Source: DATAYF01 sp036272735
GTDB lineage: Bacteria > Chloroflexota > Ktedonobacteria > Ktedonobacterales > Ktedonobacteraceae
Reading direction: 5' to 3'
Assembly: GCA_036272735.1 (NCBI GenBank)
Contig: DATAYF010000513.1
Span: 1 to 18,689 of the forward strand
Length of the DNA: 18,689 nt
Position 1 is the first letter of the stretch, and every line of letters begins with the position of its first letter. This document shows positions 8,115 to 15,149 of this stretch, piece after piece. Made by a program: the position numbers and the translations under genes. The notes under the pieces were generated by a model that was given only the letters and a program-made list of their open reading frames with translations, was not told where the DNA came from and did no database searches.

Positions 8115-8834
8115 ATGCTAAAGTTAGCAAACGTTGTTGCTGGCTATGGAGGGGGAGACGTCCTCCAGGGGGTGGATCTCGAGATCGAAAAGGGATCACT
8201 TACCTGCCTTGTAGGTCCAAACGGTGCGGGCAAGTCCACGGTGCTACGGGTCATCAGCGGCTTGCTGAAGCCACGTCGTGGCGCCATCACTTTTAATGGC
8301 CAATCTATTATCGGTATGACAACACCACACATTTTACAACTGGGAATAGCTCAAATTGCGCAGGAGCATAGCCTGTTTCCCGATATGACCGTACAAGAGA
8401 ATATGGAACTGGGCGGACAGCTCCTGCGGAATCGCCAGCGTATCGAACAACGCTTACGCCAGATCGAGGAGCGGTTTCCACTTGTCAAGGAACGGGCTAA
8501 AGAACTGACAAGAAGTCTTTCAGGTGGTCAACAGCGACAGATAGAGATCGCCCGTGCCCTCATGCTTGATCCAACATTGGTGTTGGTGGATGAGCCATCG
8601 ATGAGCCTGGATCCGAAGACGCTTGTCCAGGTGTTTGAGACTATTCAGCAGATGCATTCTGCCGGCACAACAGTGCTGCTGGTCGAACAAAATGTCCGCT
8701 CGGGGCTGGCCATTGCCACCCATGGGGTCGTTATGGAATCTGGCCGTGTGCGTATGAAAGGCCTAGCAGAACAGGTTCGAGAGGATCCTGAGATGGGCCG
8801 CATGTTCTTCGGAGGAGCCCTTTCCGAGACCTAG
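8115..8834 (+). CDS. livF: LIV-type ABC transporter ATP-binding protein (LivF family)
   Basis: About 239 residues from the ATG at 8115, which sits seven bases after AGGAG. The GTG at 8109 is in frame but too close to that ribosome site. Motifs are Walker A GPNGAGKST, the Q-loop region IAQEHSLFPDMTVQENM, signature LSGGQQRQ, Walker B LVLVDEPSMSLDP and the H-loop replaced by Gln in LLVEQNV, which is normal for LivF. It completes the importer ATPase pair with the preceding LivG-like protein; the two genes nearly touch. Confidence 0.95.
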   Translation: MLKLANVVAGYGGGDVLQGVDLEIEKGSLTCLVGPNGAGKSTVLRVISGLLKPRRGAITFNGQSIIGMTTPHILQLGIAQIAQEHSLFPDMTVQENMELGGQLLRNRQRIEQRLRQIEERFPLVKERAKELTRSLSGGQQRQIEIARALMLDPTLVLVDEPSMSLDPKTLVQVFETIQQMHSAGTTVLLVEQNVRSGLAIATHGVVMESGRVRMKGLAEQVREDPEMGRMFFGGALSET

Positions 8835-8837
8835 CAT

Positions 8838-8852
8838 GGCCCGGACGGGGCC
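8838..8852 (+). other. Short GC-rich hairpin after the last transporter gene
   Basis: GGCCC at 8838-8842 pairs with GGGCC at 8848-8852 around a five-base loop, four bases after the LivF-like stop. No T-run follows, so it is not a standard intrinsic terminator; it may protect the transporter mRNA from 3' decay or cause a pause. The rest of the 226-base gap to the dehydrogenase (8835-9060) shows no clear promoter. Confidence 0.25.
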
Positions 8853-9060
8853 CTTATAGAGAAACATTTCGAGTCTGACGGAAGAGGACTCTCCGCGGGT
8901 TGCTATGGTCATGCAAGGAACGTATGTAGGAAAGCACCCAGGGAAAAGCAACCGCTTGACCCTGAGTGTGAGGCATTGAAACAAGCTGCCAGGGCAGCAA
9001 GTTCGAGCAGCATGTCTACCGCATCCAAAAACGCGTTTTGAAAGGCAGATACGATAAAAG

Positions 9061-10047
9061 ATGGATAAGCAGAACATCGTGGTCACGTACAACGCCACAT
9101 CTGAGGAGAAAGCGCTATTTTTTGAGGTTCTGGGAAGCGAAGCCTCGCTCACCTTCCTCAATGAGATACCAGTTGCACAGCGTGAACAGTCATTGGAGAA
9201 CGCAACTGTGCTCCTCTCGTGGAACTTCCCACGAGAAATCCAGCCTCAGGAATATCCCAGATTGCAGCATGTCACACTCATACAGCTTGTTACTGCAGGC
9301 GCTGACCACATGCCGTTTGCAGACCTGCCCTCACCCATCACCGTTGCAAGCAATCCTGGTGCTTATGCTATTCCCATGGCCGAGCACGTGATGGCAATGA
9401 CGCTGGCACTGGCGAAACGACTTTTTATTGAACATCAGAAACTGATAAACGGTGAATTTGATGATACGACACTCAACCGTTCTCTCTTTGGCATGACGGC
9501 TGGCATCATTGGCTTTGGGGGGACCGGTCGGGCAACAGCCAGGCTCATGCGCGCTTTTGGCATGAACATCTATGCAATTAATCAAAGCGGGAAAAGCACC
9601 GAGCCTACCGAATTTATCAGCACGCTGCACGATTTAGAGCATGTGTTGCGCGCCTGCGACGTGGTGGTGATTTCTTTGCCGCTCACCCGGGTAACCAGAG
9701 GGCTCATAGGGAAAAAGGAGCTTGCATGGATGAAGCCAGATGCCATTCTTGTGAATGTAGCCCGTGGCGCTATTACTGATGAGGAGGCGCTCTACACCCA
9801 TTTGAAGGACCATCCAACCTTTATGGCTGGCATCGATACCTGGTGGATAGAACCGTTGCGCGGTGGAACATTTCGCATGGACTATCCTTTTCTCAATCTG
9901 CCCAATGTGCTGGGATCCCCGCATAATTCAGCCCTGGTCTCCCGTGTTATAGGAGATGCGGCTCAACAGGCAGCCGAAAACATCAAACACTTCCTCAAGG
10001 GGAAGAAGGTGATCGGGATTGTGCCACGAGTAGACTATCTCTGGTAA
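9061..10047 (+). CDS. D-isomer-specific 2-hydroxyacid dehydrogenase family protein
   Basis: 328 residues. The NAD(P)-binding Rossmann motif GIIGFGGTGRATARLMRAFG lies near residues 149-168. The catalytic residues of the family are visible: Arg in NVARGAI (about 235), Glu in GIDTWWIEP (about 262) and His in GSPHNSA (about 291), so the enzyme should be active. It reversibly reduces a 2-keto acid to a D-2-hydroxy acid in the cytoplasm, or does a related reduction. The substrate is unknown; the N-terminal substrate domain is short and diverged. Its place behind the importer and before the Rid and DUF1989 genes suggests that it acts on a keto or hydroxy acid derived from the imported compound. The start has a weak ribosome site (GATAAAAG just before the ATG). 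Confidence 0.9.
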   Translation: MDKQNIVVTYNATSEEKALFFEVLGSEASLTFLNEIPVAQREQSLENATVLLSWNFPREIQPQEYPRLQHVTLIQLVTAGADHMPFADLPSPITVASNPGAYAIPMAEHVMAMTLALAKRLFIEHQKLINGEFDDTTLNRSLFGMTAGIIGFGGTGRATARLMRAFGMNIYAINQSGKSTEPTEFISTLHDLEHVLRACDVVVISLPLTRVTRGLIGKKELAWMKPDAILVNVARGAITDEEALYTHLKDHPTFMAGIDTWWIEPLRGGTFRMDYPFLNLPNVLGSPHNSALVSRVIGDAAQQAAENIKHFLKGKKVIGIVPRVDYLW

Positions 10048-10078
10048 AAACAGTGTCAATATGAAAAAGCTATAGTAA

Positions 10079-10096
10079 GAGTGTGTCGGAATTAGG
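10079..10096 (+). repeat. Left terminal inverted repeat of the IS5-family element
   Basis: GAGTGTGTCGGAATTAGG is the inward-reading left end. It overlaps the last codons and stop of the transposase frame. The match to the right end is strongest over TGTGTC and GAA. Confidence 0.75.
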
Positions 10097-10972
10097 TTCT
10101 CAAGGGTCGGAAAGGAGGCAAACGAGCCGAGATCGAGCCGGATCGAGGCAACTTGGATGAAGGTTCACTGCTGGAAGGTAACCCCTCGTAATCACGAGCC
10201 AAACGCCGGAAGTGGATCAACCAGGCAAAGGTACGCTCGACCTTCCATCGGTGGGGTTGCAGTTGAAAACCGCGACCTTTGGGTTGGGGTCGTGGGACGC
10301 TGTGACCATCGACGAGAACTGCTTCCCATTGCTGGGATGTCTTGTTCACGGGTTTGGAGACGATTTCGGTCTGCCAACCCAGGTGCAGTTTGATCCAATC
10401 GAGCAAGGGCCCCGTGTAGCCGGAGTCAGCAAAGAGATGACTCAGACGAGGGAAACGATCCTGAAGCTGTTGCAAGAGCAGGCGAGCACCCAGCCGATCA
10501 GTCAGATTGGTGGCATGGACTTTGACGGCCAGCAGAAAGCCTTGCGTATCTACCAGAAGGTGGCGTTTCCGACCCCAAATTTTTTCCCACCGTCGAAGCC
10601 GCGTTCGCTACCTCGCACAGGGCTGGTTTTGATCGATTGGCTATCGATCATCGCCGTACTGGGTTCGGGATCTCGGCCCATCTGGGTTCGCACCTCTCGC
10701 CGTAAGCGAGTCATCGCCTGCTCCCAGGTACCGTCGCGTTTCCAGCGACGGAAATAATGGTACACCGTTTTCCCGTTGGGCAAATCATGGGGCATCTGTC
10801 TCCAGGAGCAGCCCATTCGAAGGACGTAGAGCACGCCATTGACAATCTCTCTGCGTGAGACCGGCTCTCGGGGGGACTCTGCTCCCGGCTTTGGGATCAA
10901 CGGGGCCAGGATCTCCCATTGAGCATCGGTCAGATCCGATGGGTAGGATTTTCGAGCAAGCTGGTTAGTCAT
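10092..10972 (-). CDS. IS5-family DDE transposase, likely expressed by -1 frameshifting
   Basis: The first frame starts at the ATG 10972 (MTNQLARKSYPSDLTDAQWE), nine bases after AAAGGA, and stops soon after GGFDGGKKFG. At that point a run of six A (minus strand, 10585-10580, then TTT) allows a -1 shift into GKKIWGRKRHLLVDTQG, the expected continuation of IS5 transposases. The fused product is about 293 residues. All three DDE residues are present: Asp in MIDSQSIK, Asp in FADSGYTG and Glu in KVERTFAW. The protein cuts the element ends and joins them to the target. Near 10160 the reading frame appears to have lost one base: the C-terminal 30 residues are atypical, while the neighbouring frame reads FIQVASIRLDLGSF, the usual ending. 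Activity of this copy is therefore uncertain. Confidence 0.85.
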
Positions 10973-11032
10973 CTCAACTGATCCTTTCTCGGTGCTTGGC
11001 GGTCTCCTTTCCTTTGTTCTATCGGCTGTTTT

Positions 11033-11050
11033 CTGAGTTCTGACACATCC
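11033..11050 (-). repeat. Right terminal inverted repeat of the IS5-family element
   Basis: On the minus strand the right end reads GGATGTGTCAGAACTCAG. It lies about 60 bases upstream of the transposase start, where the transposase promoter would be expected, and only 17 bases from the start codon of the Rid-family gene on the other strand. Confidence 0.75.
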
Positions 11051-11069
11051 TAAGGAGAAGAAATACGTG
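11051..11069 (+). promoter_or_regulatory. Ribosome-binding site of the Rid gene, overlapping the IS target duplication
   Basis: TAAGGAG begins with the right-hand TAA copy made by the IS insertion. AAGGAG is followed nine bases later by the GTG start at 11067. The insertion therefore left the translation signal intact but removed the contiguous upstream transcript. Confidence 0.7.
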
Positions 11070-11468
11070 AAGAAGACGTTCATTAATCCCGACACTATTG
11101 CTCCGCCTATTAGTAAGTACTCGCACGTTGTACGAGTTGATATTGCCGATACAGCTTTGATCTACGTAGCAGGGCAAGTTCCGCTCGACCGGAATGGCAA
11201 TATTGTGGGTGCGAACGATATTTACGTCCAAACTGAGTTTGTCTTCGAAGAAATTAAAACAGTCCTCGCGGCTGCTGGTGGTTCTTTAGGCGATGTCGTG
11301 AAGGCGAATATCTATGTTACGGACATGTCTCATTACAATAAGGTTGCTGAGGTCCGCAATCGCTACTTTGCCGTTAATCCACCAGCCACTACATTTGTGG
11401 AAGTGAGTAAGCTTGCGAATGAAGGTTGGATAATTGAGATTGAGGTTCAAGCAGTTGTCCAATTATAA
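11067..11468 (+). CDS. Rid-family (YjgF/YER057c/UK114) protein lacking the catalytic arginine
   Basis: 133 residues, normal length for the family, from a GTG start supported by AAGGAG. Family features are IADTALIYVAGQVPLDRNGN near 27-46, VVKANIYVTDMSHYNKVAEV near 87-106, and the closing VEVSKLANEGWIIEIEVQAV. RidA proteins are small trimers that hydrolyse reactive enamine/imine intermediates made by PLP enzymes, using an Arg in a PARxxVEV-type motif. Here the motif reads PPATTFVEV, with Thr where that Arg is expected. The known Arg-lacking Rid subgroups do not show imine deaminase activity, and their roles are mostly unknown. Its place before the DUF1989 gene suggests a role in the same catabolic pathway. 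It is now cut off from the upstream genes by the IS element. Confidence 0.88.
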   Translation: MKKTFINPDTIAPPISKYSHVVRVDIADTALIYVAGQVPLDRNGNIVGANDIYVQTEFVFEEIKTVLAAAGGSLGDVVKANIYVTDMSHYNKVAEVRNRYFAVNPPATTFVEVSKLANEGWIIEIEVQAVVQL

Positions 11469-11568
11469 GGCGATCACTACATTCGCGTGGAAAGATAATG
11501 GCGAACCGGATGGTCTCAACGAGACACTCACCTCGCCTATCTCCCAGGATGGGTACCCAGAATGCTCA

Positions 11569-12159
11569 ATGAGGTACATTATCCCAGCTCGTCACGGGCG
11601 AGCTGTCCGCCTGAACCAAGGGCAACATCTCAAAGTCATAAATACGCACGGAACGCAAGTCTGTGACATGTGGGCCTTTCATGCACAATCACCTGGAGAG
11701 TTCATGTCGATGGAGCATATGCGGGCATGGCTGAGTCGAATAACGCTAAAGGTCGGTGATTCGCTTGTTACCAACCGCAGACGCGCTATTCTGACGTTGC
11801 TTGAGGATACGTCTCCTGGTATCCATGACACCTTGATTGCTTCTTGTGATATCTATCGATATCGCACTCTAGGTATCGCCGAGTACCACGACAATTGTGC
11901 CGATAATCTCAGAATGGCACTGAAAGCAATCAGGCTTCAGGCCAGCGAGATTCCCGCTCCACTGAATCTTTGGATGAATGTTCCTCTTCAAGCCGACGGG
12001 ATGATTCATTGGTTGCCGCCCGTTTCAAAGCCGATGGATCATATAGTGTTTCAGGCGGAGATGGATTGCGTAGTCGTCATGTCTGCTTGCCCACAAGATC
12101 TTGTGCCTGTCAACGGAGAAAAGTGCACTCCTACAGATCTTCACTTCGAAGTCTCGTAG
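11569..12159 (+). CDS. DUF1989 / urea-carboxylase-associated family protein
   Basis: About 196 residues from the ATG at 11569 (MRYIIPARHGRAVRLNQGQH), which matches the usual start and length of the family. Recognisable family blocks are INTHGTQVCDMWAF, MSMEHMRAWLSRITLKVGDS, LLEDTSPGIHDTLIASCDIYRY and YHDNCADNLRMAL. The repeated Cys, His and Asp residues suggest a metal site. Paired members of this family (UAAP1/UAAP2) occur with urea carboxylase and form a carboxyguanidine deiminase; a single-copy member like this one has no assigned reaction. The frame is open further upstream, and a TTG at 11455, nine bases after GAGG and overlapping the end of the Rid gene, is an alternative coupled start. 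No urea carboxylase or allophanate hydrolase gene is in the window. Confidence 0.8.
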   Translation: MRYIIPARHGRAVRLNQGQHLKVINTHGTQVCDMWAFHAQSPGEFMSMEHMRAWLSRITLKVGDSLVTNRRRAILTLLEDTSPGIHDTLIASCDIYRYRTLGIAEYHDNCADNLRMALKAIRLQASEIPAPLNLWMNVPLQADGMIHWLPPVSKPMDHIVFQAEMDCVVVMSACPQDLVPVNGEKCTPTDLHFEVS

Positions 12160-12188
12160 ATGTCAAAGAAACGTTCGAAGCTGTTTCT

Positions 12189-12791
12189 CTATGGGTGTCC
12201 GTCATTGTTTTGCATCAGACGTTGGGAAGCACGCGGGACCTCGCTTCCAGGGATGATGGGGAGAGGGGCGAGAAGAGCCAGGTAAGGTAGCAGCAGGAGA
12301 AACAGGAAGCAAGGCACAGGAGGGGTTTTTGAAGTAGAAGGGAGAAAGGGGAGAAGCAAAAGCAGAAGAGAAGCAACGCGCTGCTGGTAACGAGTCAGCG
12401 CTCGTTGCTGGCGCAATAACTGCTTTTGGCGACCTTTTTCGACCACAATCTCTTGCCGTGTTTCATCCCATCGGTCATTACAGACGGCGTTGCGCAGAGA
12501 GAGCATGGGATTGACATGGCTGGCTTCCCAATGCATCCCTACACCTTTCAGGCGGGATTGGACTACCGATTCGTTGGCGCTTTCCACCATTCCAGAACCA
12601 ATCGGCCAGCCGTTTTGCTGATACATTGCATACTGCATGTATGCTTCTCGCTTGCGCAGGGAGCCGATCTGTGCCCGCACACCGTCCCGGTTTGCCACAT
12701 GGGCGGGAAGTTGATCCAACAGGCGCATAAGCAGACGTGGACCGCGCTGCTTGAGCCGATGCAAGATCAGGATTTCATGCCGGTCAATCAT
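12189..12791 (-). pseudogene. C-terminal fragment of a DDE-type transposase
   Basis: About 200 residues remain of a protein that is normally roughly twice as long. The diagnostic block is GWPIGSGMVESANESVVQSR followed by LKGVGMHWEASHVNPMLSLRNAVCNDRW, which holds the final catalytic Glu (in MVES) of an ISKra4- or ISLre2-like transposase; I cannot fix the family. The N-terminal half with the first two Asp residues is absent, because upstream sequence belongs to the truncated recombinase. The apparent ATG (12791) overlaps that gene's stop by four bases, but this arrangement is a fusion scar, not an operon. The tail is Leu-rich. It ends at GHP followed by TAG; the frame continues RNSFERFF after the stop, so the original may have had TGG (Trp) there. 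Confidence 0.75.
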
Positions 12792-13732
12792 CTGCGCATC
12801 GAGAATGAGAACGGTGAGCCGGGACGTTGTTTCCCCGTCTCATGCAGAGATGCGCAGGTTCTCCCATGGGCAGACTCCCTGGCAATCATTTGTCCCATGG
12901 CCGACGTCGTGAGCGCGCCGCCTTTTTGACTCTCGAAGACAGGTTCAAAAGCCTGTGGAGAAGCAGGTTTTGGCCACTTGTCTGCGACAGCTTTGAGCGA
13001 AGGCTTCTCCACGCCCAGTCTGGGGGCTATGTAGGTGGCGAGGGCATCGCGGGCGGAACTATTGAAAGGAACAGACCGCATCTTATTCCCTTTTCCCGCC
13101 CGGATCAGGAGCAGACCACTCCGCTCGCCAAAGGTGATATCGCTCAAGGTGAGACCACTACACTCGCTGAGACGAATTCCTGTCTGCAATAACACCTGCA
13201 CAATGGCGTAATTGCGTGCGGGATTGCGGGAAGCCTGCGTTTGACGAAGCAGGGCATTGACCTGGGGCGATGAGAGTCCCTCGCGTTTCGAGCCACTGTG
13301 TCCGCTAATCAGCTTCACGCGTGCCGCTGGATCGAGCGGCAGATATCCCTGATCGACCAGCCAGGCGCACCAGGCACGTAAGGCACTGACGCGTAGGTTG
13401 ATGGTGCTCATGGATTTCTGTTGCTCGTGTTGCAGGAAGTTGCGATACCCAATCAGCGCAATCGGTGTGAGGGCAGCAACCTGGAGGGGGACGCGTTCTT
13501 CCTGAAGATACCAGGCCAAGAACTGCGTGACCGCTTGGAGGTACTTTTCCCACGGGTTGCGCAACGAGATAAGCCCATCGATACAAAGGCGAAAGCCTTC
13601 TTCCTCCCCCTCCCGACTTCCATAAGGTAGAGGTGATGAACCTTTTCTCCATCTGTCCGGTATATAGTAAAGAAGAGCAAGGGTGTTTGCTCTTCTGTAT
13701 TTCTCAACGGATATGGGAGAAGCTATGGTCAC
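12788..13732 (-). pseudogene. Truncated tyrosine recombinase (XerC/D-like integrase)
   Basis: About 314 codons. The N-terminal core-binding domain is seen in WEKYLQAVTQFLAWYLQEER and STINLRVSALRAWCAWLVDQ, and the catalytic domain begins at GLSSPQVNALLRQTQ. The first catalytic Arg (TGIRLSECSGL) and the beta-hairpin Lys (GKGNKMRSVP) are present. The expected HxLRHTF box, the later His and the Tyr nucleophile are missing: after GGALTTSAMGQMI the sequence turns into unrelated residues and stops, so the enzyme cannot cut DNA. The GTG start at 13732 overlaps the divergent sigma gene by eight bases and no better start is visible, so the 5' end may also be damaged. Deletion next to the neighbouring transposase remnant is the simplest cause. 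Confidence 0.78.
13671..13696. promoter_or_regulatory. Perfect 10-bp inverted repeat upstream of the sigma-factor gene
   Basis: AGAAGAGCAA and TTGCTCTTCT are exact reverse complements separated by six bases. The repeat lies about 29 bases before the sigma-gene ATG and just after GGTATATAG, which could be part of its promoter. It may be an operator, or an RNA hairpin in the 5' leader; no long T-run follows on either strand, so a terminator role is less likely. Confidence 0.65.
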
Positions 13733-14303
13733 CGATGAAGATCTTTTTCGCGCCTGGCAGTACGGCGATGCAGGCGCATTGGAAACGCTTGTCCAGCGGT
13801 ACCATGCCTCTTTACTCGCGCATCTTTATCGGGTCCTGACCGATACGCACCTGGCCGAAGATCTGGTTCAGGAGACATTCCTCAGACTGATCCGCGATGC
13901 GCAGAGCTATTGCTATCCGCGCCCTTTCCGCCCGTGGCTCTACGCGATCGCTCACCACCTGGCCAGCCACTATCACACCAGCGCCTATGCCCGCCGCGTC
14001 GAACTGCGTGACCAGATGCCCGTCATCCAGGCCCGCGAACCAGACCCGGCACAATGGTTCGAGCGTTGGGAACGACACCATAACCTGCGCAAAGCACTCA
14101 CGCATCTGAGTATTGAACAGCGCGAAGTACTCAGCCTGCGCTTTGGACAGGAGTTGAGCATCCCGGAAACCGCAGCCATTCTCTCGATCCCACCCGGCAC
14201 GGTCAAAAGCCGGACGTTCACCGCTCTGCGTCTGCTGCGGGCTCACCTGGAGGAGGAAGCCCGCGGCACAGGGAGCAAACAAGGAGGACAGCACCATGGA
14301 TAA
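13725..14303 (+). CDS. ECF-type RNA polymerase sigma factor
   Basis: 192 residues from the ATG at 13725, preceded by GGGAG. The frame is open to 13683, but that would run into the inverted repeat. Region 2 covers about residues 5-85 (LFRAWQYGDAGALETLVQRY, then DLVQETFLRLIRDAQSY for -10 recognition). Region 4 covers about 125-180 (LTHLSIEQREVLSLRFGQEL, then the helix-turn-helix SIPETAAILSIPPGTVKSRT). No extra domain is present, so it fits the small extracytoplasmic-function class. It would direct RNA polymerase to a small regulon, probably including its own operon. The stop overlaps the start of the next gene by eight bases (ATGGATAA), so the pair is translationally coupled, as is usual for sigma/anti-sigma pairs. 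Confidence 0.93.
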   Translation: MVTDEDLFRAWQYGDAGALETLVQRYHASLLAHLYRVLTDTHLAEDLVQETFLRLIRDAQSYCYPRPFRPWLYAIAHHLASHYHTSAYARRVELRDQMPVIQAREPDPAQWFERWERHHNLRKALTHLSIEQREVLSLRFGQELSIPETAAILSIPPGTVKSRTFTALRLLRAHLEEEARGTGSKQGGQHHG

Positions 14304-15129
14304 CCGTTCGTTCGATCAGCCTCCCATTCAGGGCGATGAGCTCCCTCCTGACCTGCAAGCTGTCGCCAGCAGCTATGTGGCTCAGCCGGTTCCACGCCCA
14401 TCCACAGCCGAGACGGCGCGCTTGATCCACACGCTGCTGACAGAAGCCGCTTTTCAGGCGCAAGACACATACGAGAAGGGGAATACTCCTCTCTGGCGCG
14501 TTGCTGTTTTGACCCGCTGGCGCGTGTCTCTGCTTGGCCCGTGGTTCTGGATTGCCTGCGTTCTCCTCCTGCTGGTCGGCGTCGGGCTTTCCAGGTCTCT
14601 CACGGTTTCTGACCTCATCACGCTGCTGATTCTCCTGCTTCCTCTGGCAGCCGTGTTCGGCCTGGTCTACGCATTACGCGCACCATCGGCAGGATTACGC
14701 GCCGTCGAGGCCAGTTGCCCGGTCACGTTCGTGCAAACGAGCATGAGCCTGGGTCTGGGTCTGCTGGTTTTTGATAGTGTGCTGGGTCTTGTGGCAACGC
14801 TTGGCTTCGCTCTGGCGCACTGGGCACCCTTCTGGAATCTCTTGCTGGCCTGGCTGGCCCCTTTGCTACTGCTCACAGCCATTTCGCTGCCTCTCGCGCT
14901 CCTGCGCAGCGTGCGCCTGGCTGCACTGGTCGGAGGCGTGCCCTGGCTGCTCCTGGGCTTGCTCGCCTTGGCTGGGCAAAATGGATCAGGCGTCACAAGG
15001 GTGTTTTTCTCTCTGCCGCAGGACACGCTTTCATTCGCCTCTCATCTGGCAGCTATTGCACTCGGTCTCCTGCTTCTGATTGTACTCACCACTTTCGCCC
15101 CAAAATGGCAGCGCTTCTGCGCTTTTTAG
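14296..15129 (+). CDS. Six-helix membrane protein, possible anti-sigma factor
   Basis: 277 residues, starting at an ATG eight bases after AAGGAGG. A hydrophilic N-terminal part of about 75 residues (ELPPDLQAVASSYVAQPVPR, then STAETARLIHTLLTEAAFQA) is followed by about six hydrophobic helices from residue 78 onward, ending near the C-terminus. I recognise no named domain, and there is no HCC zinc motif of the common ZAS anti-sigma type. The overlap with the sigma gene and the soluble N-terminus make an anti-sigma role the natural guess: the cytoplasmic segment would hold the sigma factor at the membrane. Alternatively it is a third membrane subunit of the ABC transporter encoded just downstream. 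The function is inferred from position only. Confidence 0.6.
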   Translation: MDNRSFDQPPIQGDELPPDLQAVASSYVAQPVPRPSTAETARLIHTLLTEAAFQAQDTYEKGNTPLWRVAVLTRWRVSLLGPWFWIACVLLLLVGVGLSRSLTVSDLITLLILLLPLAAVFGLVYALRAPSAGLRAVEASCPVTFVQTSMSLGLGLLVFDSVLGLVATLGFALAHWAPFWNLLLAWLAPLLLLTAISLPLALLRSVRLAALVGGVPWLLLGLLALAGQNGSGVTRVFFSLPQDTLSFASHLAAIALGLLLLIVLTTFAPKWQRFCAF

Positions 15130-15149
15130 GAACAATGGAAGGATTATGT

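Larger units (their letters stand above)
10079..11050 (-). mobile_element. IS5-family insertion sequence, 972 bp, with TAA target duplication
   Basis: The element is bounded by imperfect terminal inverted repeats: GAGTGTGTCGGAATTAGG at the left, and GGATGTGTCAGAACTCAG reading inward from the right (12 of 18 match, with TGTGTC invariant). TAA at 10076-10078 and 11051-11053 flanks it directly and is the likely 3-bp target duplication, consistent with the TNA-type targets known for part of the IS5 family. It encodes one transposase in two overlapping frames on the minus strand. It sits between the dehydrogenase and the Rid-family gene and so splits the operon. Confidence 0.85.

Noticed and set aside
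10212..10757. Plus-strand 181-codon frame inside the IS element
   Set aside because: It lies antisense to the transposase, which has the DDE residues and family motifs.
12167..12188. AGAAAC/GTTTCT inverted repeat after the DUF1989 gene as a terminator
   Set aside because: Only six base pairs with no T-run after it; too weak to call.
12426..12929. Plus-strand 167-codon frame across the transposase/recombinase scar
   Set aside because: It spans the joint of two identifiable minus-strand genes and has no recognisable domain.
12700..13700. CRISPR array or toxin-antitoxin pair in the scar region
   Set aside because: No regularly spaced repeats are present, and the two frames match a transposase and a recombinase.
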